A DNA stretch of 64,000 nt, taken from the NCBI GenBank assembly GCA_965227335.1, contig CBDDFV010000001.1:1178001-1242000 (forward strand), given 5' to 3'. A model generated the notes under the pieces. The model had not been told where the DNA came from and ran no database searches. It saw only the letters and a program-made list of their open reading frames with translations. Source of the stretch: CBDDFV01 sp965227335 (GTDB lineage Bacteria; Planctomycetota; Phycisphaerae; Phycisphaerales; SM1A02). Below, one piece after another: positions 1 through 8,596 of this stretch; position 1 is the first letter of the stretch; each line of letters starts with the position of its first letter. The translations under genes were made by a program, and so were the position numbers.

Positions 1-2
1 TG

Positions 3-860
3 ACGTGGAACCTGCCGTTCTGGTCGGTGACGTTCGCGCCGATCGAACTCATCGGCGTGCTCGCGGTGGTGGGGATCCTCTACGCCGCGCTGATCTGCTG
101 GGTGCAGACCGACGTCAAGAAACTCGTCGCGTACTCCTCGGTCAGCCACCTCGGGTTCTGCGTGCTCGGTCTGTTCGCGTTGAACCCGCTCGGTCTGCAG
201 GGCTCCGTGCTCTACATGATCAACCACGGCCTTTCGACCGGCGCGCTCTTCTTCCTGATCGGGATGATCTACGAGCGCTACCACACCCGCGACATGGACG
301 CGATGTCCGGACTCGCGCGTCGGATGCCGATCTGGGGCTTCTTCATGGTCTTCTTCGTGATGTCGTCCGTCGGCCTCCCCGGCCTCAACGGCTTCGTCAG
401 CGAGTTCCTCTGCCTCATCGGCGCGTTCACCGCCTCGCCCGACGCCCTGCAGTACCCCGGCCTCTTCGGTCCGTGGTACGCGGCGTTCGCGGGGCTCGGC
501 ATGATCTTCGCCGCGATGTACCTGCTCATCATGACCGGCAAGGTCGTCTTCGGTCCGTTCCGGGAGCCGCCGGTCGATCCCGATCCGCGCGGCCCGAATC
601 TGCCGGGCGACCTTTCGCTCCGCGAGATCGCCGTCCTCGTCCCGCTCGCCCTCGTGTGTCTCTGGATCGGCTTCCAACCCACGCCGCTCACCGACGCGAT
701 CGAGGCCCCGGCCGAACGGATCCTCGCCGGCTACCCGGAGCGCATCGAAGCGATCCGCACCGCCGACGCCGCGCCGGACACGCCGCTGGCGCTGGTCCGT
801 GACGATCTCGACCGTCCCCTGACCGACGCCCCGACCGCGGAGGGCCTGATTGATGGGTAA
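3..860 (+). CDS. nuoM: NADH-quinone oxidoreductase subunit M, C-terminal part
   Basis: Antiporter-like proton-pumping subunit of respiratory complex I in the inner membrane. The reading frame is open to the left edge, so only about the last 285 residues are present. Visible are the antiporter-family segment with TDVKKLVAYSSVSHLGF, the following MINHGLSTGALFFLIGM helix, and SSVGLPGLNGFVSEFL, all typical of NuoM. Several hydrophobic helices follow, ending in a hydrophilic tail of about 60 residues. The 3' end overlaps the nuoN start by a few bases, as expected for the end of a nuo operon whose earlier genes lie to the left of the window. Confidence 0.95.
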   Translation, partial: TWNLPFWSVTFAPIELIGVLAVVGILYAALICWVQTDVKKLVAYSSVSHLGFCVLGLFALNPLGLQGSVLYMINHGLSTGALFFLIGMIYERYHTRDMDAMSGLARRMPIWGFFMVFFVMSSVGLPGLNGFVSEFLCLIGAFTASPDALQYPGLFGPWYAAFAGLGMIFAAMYLLIMTGKVVFGPFREPPVDPDPRGPNLPGDLSLREIAVLVPLALVCLWIGFQPTPLTDAIEAPAERILAGYPERIEAIRTADAAPDTPLALVRDDLDRPLTDAPTAEGLIDG

Positions 861-2442
861 CGCCGCGATGGGGAACGTGATCTGGTTCCTGCTGCCGGAA
901 CTGTGCCTGTTCGCGGGCGCGGTGATCGTGTCGGTGATGGGCCTGTCGCGGAGCAAGTCGATGCGTGATGCGGGCCCGCTCGTCGCCGCGCTCTCGCTCG
1001 TGCTCGCGTTCATCTTCACGCCGATCATCTATTCGAGCGACCGTCTCGCGGAGACCGGGATGCTCATGCCCGTCCTCGGGAAGTACGTGAAGATGATCGT
1101 GTGCGCGGTCGGCGTCCTGCTGATCATGCTCAGCGTCGGCCTGATCGACCGCACCGTCGAACGTGCGATGGAGACCGGCCGGCTCCGCTGGGATCCGCTG
1201 CGGCTGAATCGGGGCGAGTACTTCTCGTTCTTCCTGCTCAGCCTGATCGGCGTGATGCTCTGCTGCAACGCGAACGACCTGATCTGGCTCTTCCTCGCCC
1301 TCGAACTGACGTCGCTCCCGACCTACATCATGGTCGCGATGAGCCGCAGTTCCCGCCGGGCCCAGGAAGCAGCGGTGAAGTACTTCTTCCTCGGTGCCAT
1401 GGCGTCGGCGACCTTCCTCTTCGGGTTCGCGTTCCTCTACGGCGGGGCCGGCACGATCGTCCTCACCGAGATGGCGGACGTCTTCGCCCTCCAGGCCGCG
1501 ACCGGCGGAATCAGTCTGTTCGCGATCGTCGGGATGTCGCTCGCGATCCTCGGCATCGCCTACAAGATCGCCGCCGCGCCAATGCACATGTACGCGGCGG
1601 ACGTCTACGAAGGCGCCGGCGCGCCCGTGACCGCGTTCCTCGGTTTCGTCCCCAAGGCCGCGGGCATGATCGCCCTCATCCTGCTCCTCGCCACCTTCGG
1701 CTGGTCCGGACACGCGGACAATCCCGCCGGACTTCCCTTCCCCATCGTCGTCCTGCTGTCGATGATGGCGATTCTCACCATGACGCTCGGCAACGTCGGC
1801 GCGCTGCTCCAGACCAACGTCAAGCGCATGCTCGCCTACAGCTCCATCGCTCACTCCGGCTACCTCCTGATGGGGATCATCGCCGGACCCGGCTGGGGCT
1901 TCACCGCCGTCCTGTTCTACCTGCTCGCCTACGGCGTCACGAACACCGGCTCGTTCGCGGTGCTCTCCGGCCTCGAGCGGCGCGGCGTCGAGATCGAGAC
2001 CATGGACGACATCGCGGGCCTGCGCCAGAAGCACCCGTGGATGGCCGTCGCCTTCGCCGCCTCCGCCGGCTCGCTCCTCGGCGTGCCGCCGCTCCTCGGC
2101 TTCATCGCCAAGCTCTTCCTGTTCGTCGCCGCGATCGAGGCGGGGCTGATCAAGCTCGTCATCATCGCCGGGCTGAACAGCGCGATCAGCGCGTGGTACT
2201 ACCTGAAGCTCATCGGTCTCCCGGTGCTCAGCGCCCCGACCGCCGCGAGCGAATCGGTCGAACGCACCCCGACCGCCTGGCCGCGGGTCGCCGCGATCCT
2301 CACCGCCGCCGGCGTCATCATCCTGCCGTTCTTCACGGGTCCGATCGTGAAGGCGTCCGAGGACGCCGCGCAATCCCGCGAAGAAGTCACGGCCGATGCC
2401 CCGGCGACCGACGTCGAGCCGCGGGATCTGGTTCGCCGCTGA
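853..2442 (+). CDS. nuoN: NADH-quinone oxidoreductase subunit N
   Basis: Antiporter-like membrane subunit of complex I, 529 aa, all alpha-helical with about 14 predicted membrane segments. The family's paired motifs are visible: LALELTSLPTYIMVA around residue 150 with the conserved membrane Glu, and the Lys-bearing helix NVKRMLAYSSIAHSGYLL around 325-340. The chosen start is the ATG at 853 because GGAGG lies 9 nt upstream; a TTG at 850 and an ATG at 868 are alternatives. It overlaps the nuoM stop, so the two are translationally coupled. It is the last nuo gene here and faces the SOUL-like gene tail to tail. Confidence 0.95.
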   Translation: MGNAAMGNVIWFLLPELCLFAGAVIVSVMGLSRSKSMRDAGPLVAALSLVLAFIFTPIIYSSDRLAETGMLMPVLGKYVKMIVCAVGVLLIMLSVGLIDRTVERAMETGRLRWDPLRLNRGEYFSFFLLSLIGVMLCCNANDLIWLFLALELTSLPTYIMVAMSRSSRRAQEAAVKYFFLGAMASATFLFGFAFLYGGAGTIVLTEMADVFALQAATGGISLFAIVGMSLAILGIAYKIAAAPMHMYAADVYEGAGAPVTAFLGFVPKAAGMIALILLLATFGWSGHADNPAGLPFPIVVLLSMMAILTMTLGNVGALLQTNVKRMLAYSSIAHSGYLLMGIIAGPGWGFTAVLFYLLAYGVTNTGSFAVLSGLERRGVEIETMDDIAGLRQKHPWMAVAFAASAGSLLGVPPLLGFIAKLFLFVAAIEAGLIKLVIIAGLNSAISAWYYLKLIGLPVLSAPTAASESVERTPTAWPRVAAILTAAGVIILPFFTGPIVKASEDAAQSREEVTADAPATDVEPRDLVRR

Positions 2443-2448
2443 GCCGTC

Positions 2449-3108
2449 TTACTCGCCGACCCGCTCCACCGGACGCTGCACCTCGCCGTACCGCCAGAAC
2501 CATGGCGTGAACGGTCCGTTGTAGCCGAGATAGCGTGGCGGACCGGCCGCCCGCCACTCGTCCGCGTGCGTTTCGAGCCAGGCGTCCAGCGTGACGAGGT
2601 TCTCGGCGAAGCGATCGTCGGTGTAGTCGCCGCGCACGCCGATGCTGGCGTACGTCTGCGCGGGCAGGTCTTCGACGCGGATCGCGCCGTCCTGCTCGAT
2701 CTCGCCCTGGGTCGGACGCCGGTAGAGGAACGCCATCGCCGCGACCTCCGGGTCGGCCGGATCGTCGTCGTAGGTCATCTCGACCGGCGCGGTCATCGCG
2801 ATGTCGCGGTCCTTGATGTGGTTGAACAGGGGGCGGAACATGGCGTTCATCTTCCGGCGATGGGCGAGATCACCGTCGACCTCGCGAATCCACGCCGCGC
2901 GATAATCGGGATACGACCGCACCTCGACCTCGCCCACCGGCGTGAGTTCCGGCCAGCCTTCGGGCCGGCTCGCCTCGCTGAAGTACAGGACGCCGCCGCT
3001 GGAGCGGACGCAGCCGGCGGTGACGCCGATCGCCCCGACGACCAGCAGGGCGCCGATGGCCAGCGTGAACTTCTTCGTGCGCGCGAACCGTTTCGAATCG
3101 GTGGTCAT
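2449..3108 (-). CDS. SOUL heme-binding family lipoprotein
   Basis: A 219-aa protein of the SOUL/HBP family. The family signature is visible as DIAMTAPVEM, followed at the C-terminus by RYLGYNGPFTPWFWRYGEV, both hallmarks of SOUL proteins. The start at 3108 gives a basic N-terminus followed by a hydrophobic stretch ending VGAIGVTAGC, a lipobox-like sequence, so it is probably a membrane-anchored lipoprotein facing the periplasm. Heme or tetrapyrrole binding is known for some family members, but the ligand here is not established. It lies 66 nt downstream of rho on the same strand and may be cotranscribed with it. An upstream in-frame ATG at 3135 is less likely because it delays the signal sequence. 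Confidence 0.85.
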   Translation of the reverse strand: MTTDSKRFARTKKFTLAIGALLVVGAIGVTAGCVRSSGGVLYFSEASRPEGWPELTPVGEVEVRSYPDYRAAWIREVDGDLAHRRKMNAMFRPLFNHIKDRDIAMTAPVEMTYDDDPADPEVAAMAFLYRRPTQGEIEQDGAIRVEDLPAQTYASIGVRGDYTDDRFAENLVTLDAWLETHADEWRAAGPPRYLGYNGPFTPWFWRYGEVQRPVERVGE

Positions 3109-3174
3109 GGCGGGTCTCTCGAAGCGGGCCTTCATCGGCTTCGCGGGCGCCGCCCGTGCGGATTCAGACCCGGC

Positions 3175-4320
3175 TCACCCCTTGACCAGATCCTCGTTGG
3201 TCGGGAATCGGTCCAATGCGCTCAGCAACTGCTCGATCTGCGTGGGCGGCGGCATGTTCATCAACCGGCGACGGAGCGCCGTCACCGTGCGCAACTCCTG
3301 CGACGGCATCAGCAGGTGCTCTTTCCGCGTGCCCGACGCGGCGAGGTTGATCGCGGGGAACAATCGACGCTCCGAAATCGAGCGGTCGAGGATCAGCTCC
3401 ATATTCCCCGTGCCCTTGAACTCCTCGAAGATGATCTGGTCCGCTCGCGACCCGGTGTCCACCAGGCACGTGGCGATGATCGTCAGCGAGCCGCCTTCCT
3501 CCGCCTTCCGCGCGGCGCCGAACAACTGCTTCGGCACCTCCAGCGCCCGCGAATCGAGGCCGCCCGTCATCGTTCGGCCGCTCTTGCCGTACTTGTTCGA
3601 ATTGTTGAACGCCCGGCCGAGACGCGTGATCGAGTCCAGCAGCACCACGGTGTCGCGGCCCGCCTCCGTCATCCGCTTCGCCCGCTCGATCGCGAGAATC
3701 CCCAGGCTCAGGTGCTTCTCGATGTCCTCATCGTTCGACGACGCCAGGACCTGGGCGGGCACGTTGCGGCGGAAGTCCGTGACCTCCTCCGGACGTTCGT
3801 CGATCAGCAACGCGATCAGTTCGACATCGGGGTGCGACTGCTTGATCCCGAACGCGATATTCTGCAGCAGGACCGTCTTGCCCGCCTTGGGCGGGGCCAC
3901 GATCAGGCCCCGCGTCCCGTACCCGATCGGACAGAACAGGTCGATCAGCCGGCACGCGGGCGGGCAGTTCTTGTACTCGAGGCTCATCCGCGGCTGCGGA
4001 TCCAGCGGCGTCAGATCCTCGAACGGCTTCCGGCGCGAAAACTCGTCCGGCTCCAGCCCCTCGATGCTGATGATTTCATCCACCACCGGGCGCGGCGCGC
4101 GGTTCTTCCGCCCCCGCCGGCGGCGCGGCTTCTTGCTGACCACGTTGACCGTGACCTCCTGACCCGGACGGAGCGGCAGCTCCTCGATCAGGTTCATCGG
4201 GACGTACGGATCGTCCTCACTCTCAACGAGGCCGTCCGCGAGCTGTCGCACGCGGCCTTCGGCGCCCTTCGGGAGTTCAAGGATACCGGTGAGGGTCGTC
4301 GCTGCTGTCGAAGTGGACAA
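3175..4320 (-). CDS. rho: Transcription termination factor Rho
   Basis: Hexameric RNA-dependent ATPase that terminates transcription; 381 aa. The protein starts almost directly in the cold-shock-type RNA-binding domain (about residues 10-62), followed by a very basic linker of KPRRRRGRK type and the RecA-like motor. The P-loop APPKAGKT sits at 142-149, and LLIDERPEEVTDF (Walker B region) and SGTRKEHLL are present. It lacks the N-terminal helical Rho_N domain found in longer relatives. No ATG is available near the N-terminus; the only sensible start is the TTG at 4320 with AGGTG a few bases upstream. A near-consensus promoter about 130 nt upstream leaves a leader that could serve autoregulation. 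The SOUL-like gene follows on the same strand. Confidence 0.96.
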   Translation of the reverse strand: MSTSTAATTLTGILELPKGAEGRVRQLADGLVESEDDPYVPMNLIEELPLRPGQEVTVNVVSKKPRRRRGRKNRAPRPVVDEIISIEGLEPDEFSRRKPFEDLTPLDPQPRMSLEYKNCPPACRLIDLFCPIGYGTRGLIVAPPKAGKTVLLQNIAFGIKQSHPDVELIALLIDERPEEVTDFRRNVPAQVLASSNDEDIEKHLSLGILAIERAKRMTEAGRDTVVLLDSITRLGRAFNNSNKYGKSGRTMTGGLDSRALEVPKQLFGAARKAEEGGSLTIIATCLVDTGSRADQIIFEEFKGTGNMELILDRSISERRLFPAINLAASGTRKEHLLMPSQELRTVTALRRRLMNMPPPTQIEQLLSALDRFPTNEDLVKG

Positions 4321-4451
4321 AGAAGCACCTGCGATGATGGCGACGTCAATAACGCCGATCAGCGTGAACGCACGAGGTTCATGATTGTGGAACTTCGCCG
4401 ATCCGGGCCGCGTGGGGAAACACCCGACGTCGCCGCAGATTGAACATCCTT

Positions 4452-4480
4452 ACTACACCAGCATCGGCCGGCCCTGTCAA
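4452..4480 (-). promoter_or_regulatory. Sigma-70-type promoter for rho
   Basis: Reading the minus strand, a perfect TTGACA (4480-4475) is followed after exactly 17 nt by TGTAGT (4457-4452). Transcription would start near 4445, leaving a leader of about 125 nt before the TTG start of rho. Inferred from sequence match only. Confidence 0.7.
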
Positions 4481-4514
4481 GCGAATCCAGCCTGATCCCG
4501 AAAGTCCGTGCAGG

Positions 4515-5495
4515 TCAGTTCGGTCCGCTCCAGGCGACCGCGATCCGAGCCCCGAGACGGGCGTTCGCCGCGAGCAGCGCGACATTCGCCGCCAGCGCCG
4601 CCGGACCCAGCGTCGTCGCCGCCGCCGCGAGCACGAAGGGCGTTCGGTCCCGGCCTCGCACGCCCGCCTCATCCGCCGCCCTCTCCGCCGCGATCGTCGC
4701 CGTCTCCACCGCGTCGCGATCCAGCGCGCACGCCTCCGGAATCGGATTCGCGGCGATCACGCCGCTCGTCTCGCCGAGCGTCTCCCAGTGGGTGCGGCAG
4801 AGCGCGGCGACCGCCTCCGGCGTGTCGCGTCGGATCGGACATCGCAACGACGGATCGCCCGCCGCGTAGAACTGTGGAAAGACATCGGTCCCGATCCCGA
4901 CCACCGGCGCCCCGAGCGATTCGAGGACCTCCAGCGTCGCGGGCAGGTCGAGCAGCGACTTTGCGCCGGACGTCACGAGACACACCGGCGTGGTCGCGAT
5001 CGCATGCAGATCCGAGGAGATGTCCGGCGTCTGCGCCCACCCTCGATGGACGCCGCCCATGCCGCCCGTCGCGAAGACGCGAATCCCGGCGATTCGACAC
5101 GCCGCGAGCGTCGCCGAGACCGTTGTTCCCGCCGTCGCGCCGCTCGTCAGCATCGCCGCGAGATCACGCGAGGCGGTCTTGCCGGCCGCCGGATTCGCGG
5201 CGAGGGCGTCGAGCGCCGCGTCGTCCAGCCCGATGTGCAGCCGTCCGTCCATGACGGCGATCACCGCCGGCGTCGCCCCGTGCACCCGGACCACGCGGGG
5301 CAGCAGACGACCCAGTTCACGGTTCAGCGGTCCGCTCGGATCCCATGCCGCGTCGTCCACGTTCGCCGGAGGCGGACCCGCGGGAGAGCGGGGGAGTCCG
5401 GCCGTGACGACCGCGGTCTCCAGCGCGACCACGGGCCCATCCGCGTCGAGCGCGGCGGCGACGTCGGGATGCACCACGATCGCGTTGTCGTTCAT
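4515..5495 (-). CDS. psuG: Pseudouridine-5'-phosphate glycosidase
   Basis: Reversibly cleaves pseudouridine 5'-phosphate to uracil and ribose 5-phosphate in pseudouridine salvage; cytosolic, 326 aa, normal family length. Recognised by PVVALETAV near the N-terminus with the conserved Glu at 26, the block GIRVFATGGMGGVHRG around 138-152, TPDISSDL with its Asp at 158, and TSGAKSLLDL with the catalytic Lys at 179, followed by GVIAANPIPE. It begins 10 nt after the helicase stop on the same strand, so they probably share a transcript. The usual partner kinase PsuK is not in this window, so it is either elsewhere or absent. Confidence 0.95.
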   Translation of the reverse strand: MNDNAIVVHPDVAAALDADGPVVALETAVVTAGLPRSPAGPPPANVDDAAWDPSGPLNRELGRLLPRVVRVHGATPAVIAVMDGRLHIGLDDAALDALAANPAAGKTASRDLAAMLTSGATAGTTVSATLAACRIAGIRVFATGGMGGVHRGWAQTPDISSDLHAIATTPVCLVTSGAKSLLDLPATLEVLESLGAPVVGIGTDVFPQFYAAGDPSLRCPIRRDTPEAVAALCRTHWETLGETSGVIAANPIPEACALDRDAVETATIAAERAADEAGVRGRDRTPFVLAAAATTLGPAALAANVALLAANARLGARIAVAWSGPN

Positions 5496-5505
5496 GACGT
5501 GTGAA

Positions 5506-6849
5506 TCAGCGTCGACGCGTCTTCAATCGTCCGCCCATGCGCCGGTTGGGCATCTTGGTGGGCACCACGCCGCCGGGGAACTTCGTCGCGTCCGCCGCTT
5601 CCTCATCCTTCGGCGGCTCGGTGGTCTTGCGCGGCTTCTTGTTCTCGCGGTCTTCCTCGCGTTTCTTCGCGAGGTCGCGTTCGGCGCGGACGTCGGACGG
5701 CACGGGGCCGGGCTTGAAGTCGTCGTACGCCATCTTCGGGATCTCGATGTTCGAGAGCATCTCGACCGCGGTGAGCAGATGGCCCTGGTCGGGCGAGACG
5801 AAGGACCACGCGATGCCGGAGCGGCCCGCCCGCGCCGTCCGTCCGATGCGATGGACGTAGACCTCCGGGTCTTCCGGCAGGTCATAGTTGATGACGTGCG
5901 AGATCCCGTCGACGTCGAGCCCGCGGGCCGCGAGGTCGGACGCGATGAGCACCTGGAGCGATCCCGCCCGCAACTGCTTCATCACCTTGTTCCGCTTCGT
6001 CTGGTACATGTCGCCGTGAATGGCGAGCGCGTCGACGTTCTTCCGCTGCAGGTACTCCGCGACCTTGTTGACGGTCTGCTTGGTGCGACAGAAGACGACG
6101 GTCAGGGCCGGCTCCTCGTGCGTGAGCAGGTGCAGCAGCAACTGCTTCTTGTCCCACGGCTCGACGAGGAAGTAGTGCTGCTCGACCGCCTGCACCGTGA
6201 GGCTGCCGGAGCTGCTCGCATCAAGCTTCGCGGGATCGTGCATGAACGATCGCGCGAGCTTCTCGATCTCGTCCGAGATCGTGGCGGAGACGAAGATCGT
6301 CTGGTGGTCCTGCTTGATCTTGCCGAGGATCTTCCGGATGTCGTCGCGGAAGCCGATGTCCAGCATCCGGTCGACCTCGTCCAGCACCGCGATGGTCAGC
6401 CCGTCGAAGGGCAGGATCCGCCGCTGGTGGAGATCCATCACCCGACCCGGCGTGCCGATCACGACCTCCGGATGTTTGGCGAGCGCGTCCGCCTGCCGAC
6501 GGATCGGATCGCCGCCGTACACCGCCGTCACGCGAAGATCCGTGTACTTCGCGAGCGTCTTGATCTCGTTCGTCGTCTGGATCGCCAGCTCCCGCGTCGG
6601 CCCCAGCACCAACGCCTGCACGCCGCCGCCCGGCTTCACCCGCTCGAGAATCGGCAGCCCGAACGCCGCCGTCTTGCCCGAGCCCGTGCGGGACTGGCCC
6701 AGGACGTCGCGGCCCTCGAGCACGGGTGGAATAAGCTCGGCCTGGATCGTGGTCGGATGCTCGAACCCCATCGCCTTCACGGCCTTGACGAGGTTGCTGC
6801 TCAGCCCGAGGCCGGCGAAGTCGATGTTCTGGTCGAAGAGCTCGGTCAT
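5506..6849 (-). CDS. DEAD-box family ATP-dependent RNA helicase (DEVD variant)
   Basis: Cytosolic RNA helicase of the RhlE/DbpA/CshA-like bacterial group, 447 aa. The helicase motifs are in order: Q-motif phenylalanine region at the N-terminus, TGSGKT (55-60), GPTRELAIQ (83-91), GTPGRVMD (132-139), motif II DEVD (157-160), SATISDEI (motif III), then FCRTKQT, SDLAARGLDV and YVHRIGRTARAG in the second RecA domain. The C-terminus is a highly charged tail with many Lys, Glu and Arg, typical of RNA-binding extensions. Motif II carries Val instead of the usual Ala. It is followed by psuG after 10 nt. The exact subfamily cannot be fixed from sequence alone. Confidence 0.93.
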   Translation of the reverse strand: MTELFDQNIDFAGLGLSSNLVKAVKAMGFEHPTTIQAELIPPVLEGRDVLGQSRTGSGKTAAFGLPILERVKPGGGVQALVLGPTRELAIQTTNEIKTLAKYTDLRVTAVYGGDPIRRQADALAKHPEVVIGTPGRVMDLHQRRILPFDGLTIAVLDEVDRMLDIGFRDDIRKILGKIKQDHQTIFVSATISDEIEKLARSFMHDPAKLDASSSGSLTVQAVEQHYFLVEPWDKKQLLLHLLTHEEPALTVVFCRTKQTVNKVAEYLQRKNVDALAIHGDMYQTKRNKVMKQLRAGSLQVLIASDLAARGLDVDGISHVINYDLPEDPEVYVHRIGRTARAGRSGIAWSFVSPDQGHLLTAVEMLSNIEIPKMAYDDFKPGPVPSDVRAERDLAKKREEDRENKKPRKTTEPPKDEEAADATKFPGGVVPTKMPNRRMGGRLKTRRR

Positions 6850-7210
6850 CAGAAGTGCTGGTGGTCCATCGGCCCGTCGCGTGAGGATCGCGACAGGCGA
6901 TCAGTAGTCTGTCATCATGCCGTCGCGGCGGACGTCCCCCGGTCGTCCCCGGCCCCGCCTCAGCATCCGCCGACCCGCATCGGGCGACGATTCCCCGCCG
7001 ATGATCGCCTCAACAATCATCGATTGCGGACATGGTAGGCGGCCTGAACCGATCATGCGCCGGTCGGGCCGTTTTTGCGTTCGCATCCTCGCCATCGCCG
7101 TCGGAACAACCCTCTCCACGTCGATCGTCATGCTAGGATTCGCCATCGGCCGATAGGGAGGGCAGCCGCCAACTTCCCGTCGGCCCCGCCCCCTTCCCGC
7201 GAGCCGCCCG
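6850..7210. other. Divergent intergenic region helicase/alr
   Basis: This 361-bp stretch separates the divergent helicase and alanine racemase genes and must hold both promoters. I see a 7-bp inverted repeat CGATGAT/ATCATCG at 6999-7022 that could be an operator, but no clear consensus promoter or terminator. A 79-codon open frame at 6917-7156 has a hydrophobic C-terminus but no ribosome-binding site and an otherwise Arg/Pro-rich composition typical of chance frames, so I do not call it a gene. Confidence 0.5.
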
Positions 7211-8470
7211 ATGCCCGCCGCCAGCGAACTCCACGTCAATCTCGACGCCGTCCGTCATAACGTCAGCGTCATCCGACGCATCATCGGCGATGACTGCGCC
7301 TTCTGCGCGATGGTCAAGGCCGACGCCTACGGACTCGGGGCCCCGCGACTCGCCAAGGCCCTCGTCCGGGCCGGGGCGGACATGCTCGCCGTCTACACGA
7401 CCGACCAGGCCGCCGAACTCGCCCGGGCCGCGATCGACGCGCCCATCCTCCTGCTCATGCCGCTGCAGGATCTCGCCCGCACCGACGACCTCTATCGCGC
7501 GTTCATCTGCGGCTCGCTCCACATCACGATCCACGACCGCGAGCACCTCGAACGCATCGAAGACCTCGCCGCGCGATACGGCGCCGTCGCCCCCGTGCAC
7601 CTCGAGATCGACACGGGCATGAATCGAGGCGGGTGCCGGCCGGACGAGGCGCCGAGACTCCTCCGCCGCATCGCCAACGCCCGTCGACTCCACCTCGCCG
7701 GCGTCTACACACACTTCGCCGCGGCGGACGCCGATCCCGGTCGCACCGAGACGCAGTTCAACGAGTTCGAACGCATCCTCGACGACTGCCGCGCGATGAT
7801 CCCCGACGACTGCCTCATCCACGCCGCGAACACCTACGCCACCATCCGACGAGCGAGTTACCATCGCACGATGGTCCGGGTCGGACTCGCGTGGGCGGGC
7901 TACGGGCTGCAGTTCATTTCCGGCGGCGGCGAGATCCGCACCGAGGCCGAAGCCCTCGCCCCCGTGCTCCGCTGGACCAGTTCGCTGATCCACATCAAAC
8001 GCATCCCCGCCGGCGCCCGCGTCGGCTACGGCGGACGCTGGACCGCGCAACGCCCGACTGTGCTCGGTCTCGTGCCCGTCGGCTACGCGGACGGGTATCC
8101 CCTCGGGGCGGGCTGCACCGACACGCGGCCGGACGGCGCCTCGGTCGGGGTCGAACTCGCGGACGGATCCATCGGCTACGTCCCCGTCATCGGTCGCGTG
8201 AACATGGATCAGGTCGCGGTGGATCTCACGGATCTCACGGCGCTGCCCGGCGGGCCCGGCAAGCAGATCGCGGTGGGGGCGCCGGTCGAAGTGCTGTCGC
8301 CCGATCCCGCCGCCCCCAACGCATTACCCCGGATCGCACGCGTCGCGGGCACCATTCCGCACGAGATGATCTGCCGCATCAACCCCCGGATCCGCCGGCA
8401 GTACCACGAGACGCGGACGAGCGTGATCGACACGCCGCCCGCCCGGGAATCCGCCGCGAGCGCCGGCTGA
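7211..8470 (+). CDS. alr: Alanine racemase
   Basis: PLP-dependent enzyme interconverting L- and D-alanine for peptidoglycan; cytosolic, 419 aa. The PLP lysine lies in AMVKADAYGLG (Lys36) and the second catalytic residue, Tyr273, lies in VGYGGRW of the C-terminal beta domain. Other family blocks are VHLEIDTGMNRGG, GVYTHFAAAD and GRVNMDQVAVD. The C-terminus continues about 25 residues beyond the usual end (INPRIRRQY). The ATG at 7211 is used; no strong Shine-Dalgarno is visible. A cell-wall D-alanine enzyme agrees with current evidence that planctomycetes make peptidoglycan. Confidence 0.95.
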   Translation: MPAASELHVNLDAVRHNVSVIRRIIGDDCAFCAMVKADAYGLGAPRLAKALVRAGADMLAVYTTDQAAELARAAIDAPILLLMPLQDLARTDDLYRAFICGSLHITIHDREHLERIEDLAARYGAVAPVHLEIDTGMNRGGCRPDEAPRLLRRIANARRLHLAGVYTHFAAADADPGRTETQFNEFERILDDCRAMIPDDCLIHAANTYATIRRASYHRTMVRVGLAWAGYGLQFISGGGEIRTEAEALAPVLRWTSSLIHIKRIPAGARVGYGGRWTAQRPTVLGLVPVGYADGYPLGAGCTDTRPDGASVGVELADGSIGYVPVIGRVNMDQVAVDLTDLTALPGGPGKQIAVGAPVEVLSPDPAAPNALPRIARVAGTIPHEMICRINPRIRRQYHETRTSVIDTPPARESAASAG

Positions 8471-8596
8471 CCCCGCTTATTCGCATAGATCAATATGTCC
8501 GTGATTCGTCAGGTCGGTCTTGCGAGGGGCCTGATCGGGGCGTTAATGACAGGTTGGCGGGTAGTGACGCTGGGGCGACGCATGAGGGGATGATCG

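Noticed and set aside
688..2373. 561-codon open frame antisense to nuoN
   Set aside because: It is a high-GC shadow of nuoN with Arg/Glu/Gly/Asp-rich low-complexity translation and no start signal.
6917..7156. 79-codon frame with hydrophobic end between helicase and alr
   Set aside because: No ribosome-binding site, Arg/Pro-rich start and no recognisable homologue pattern.
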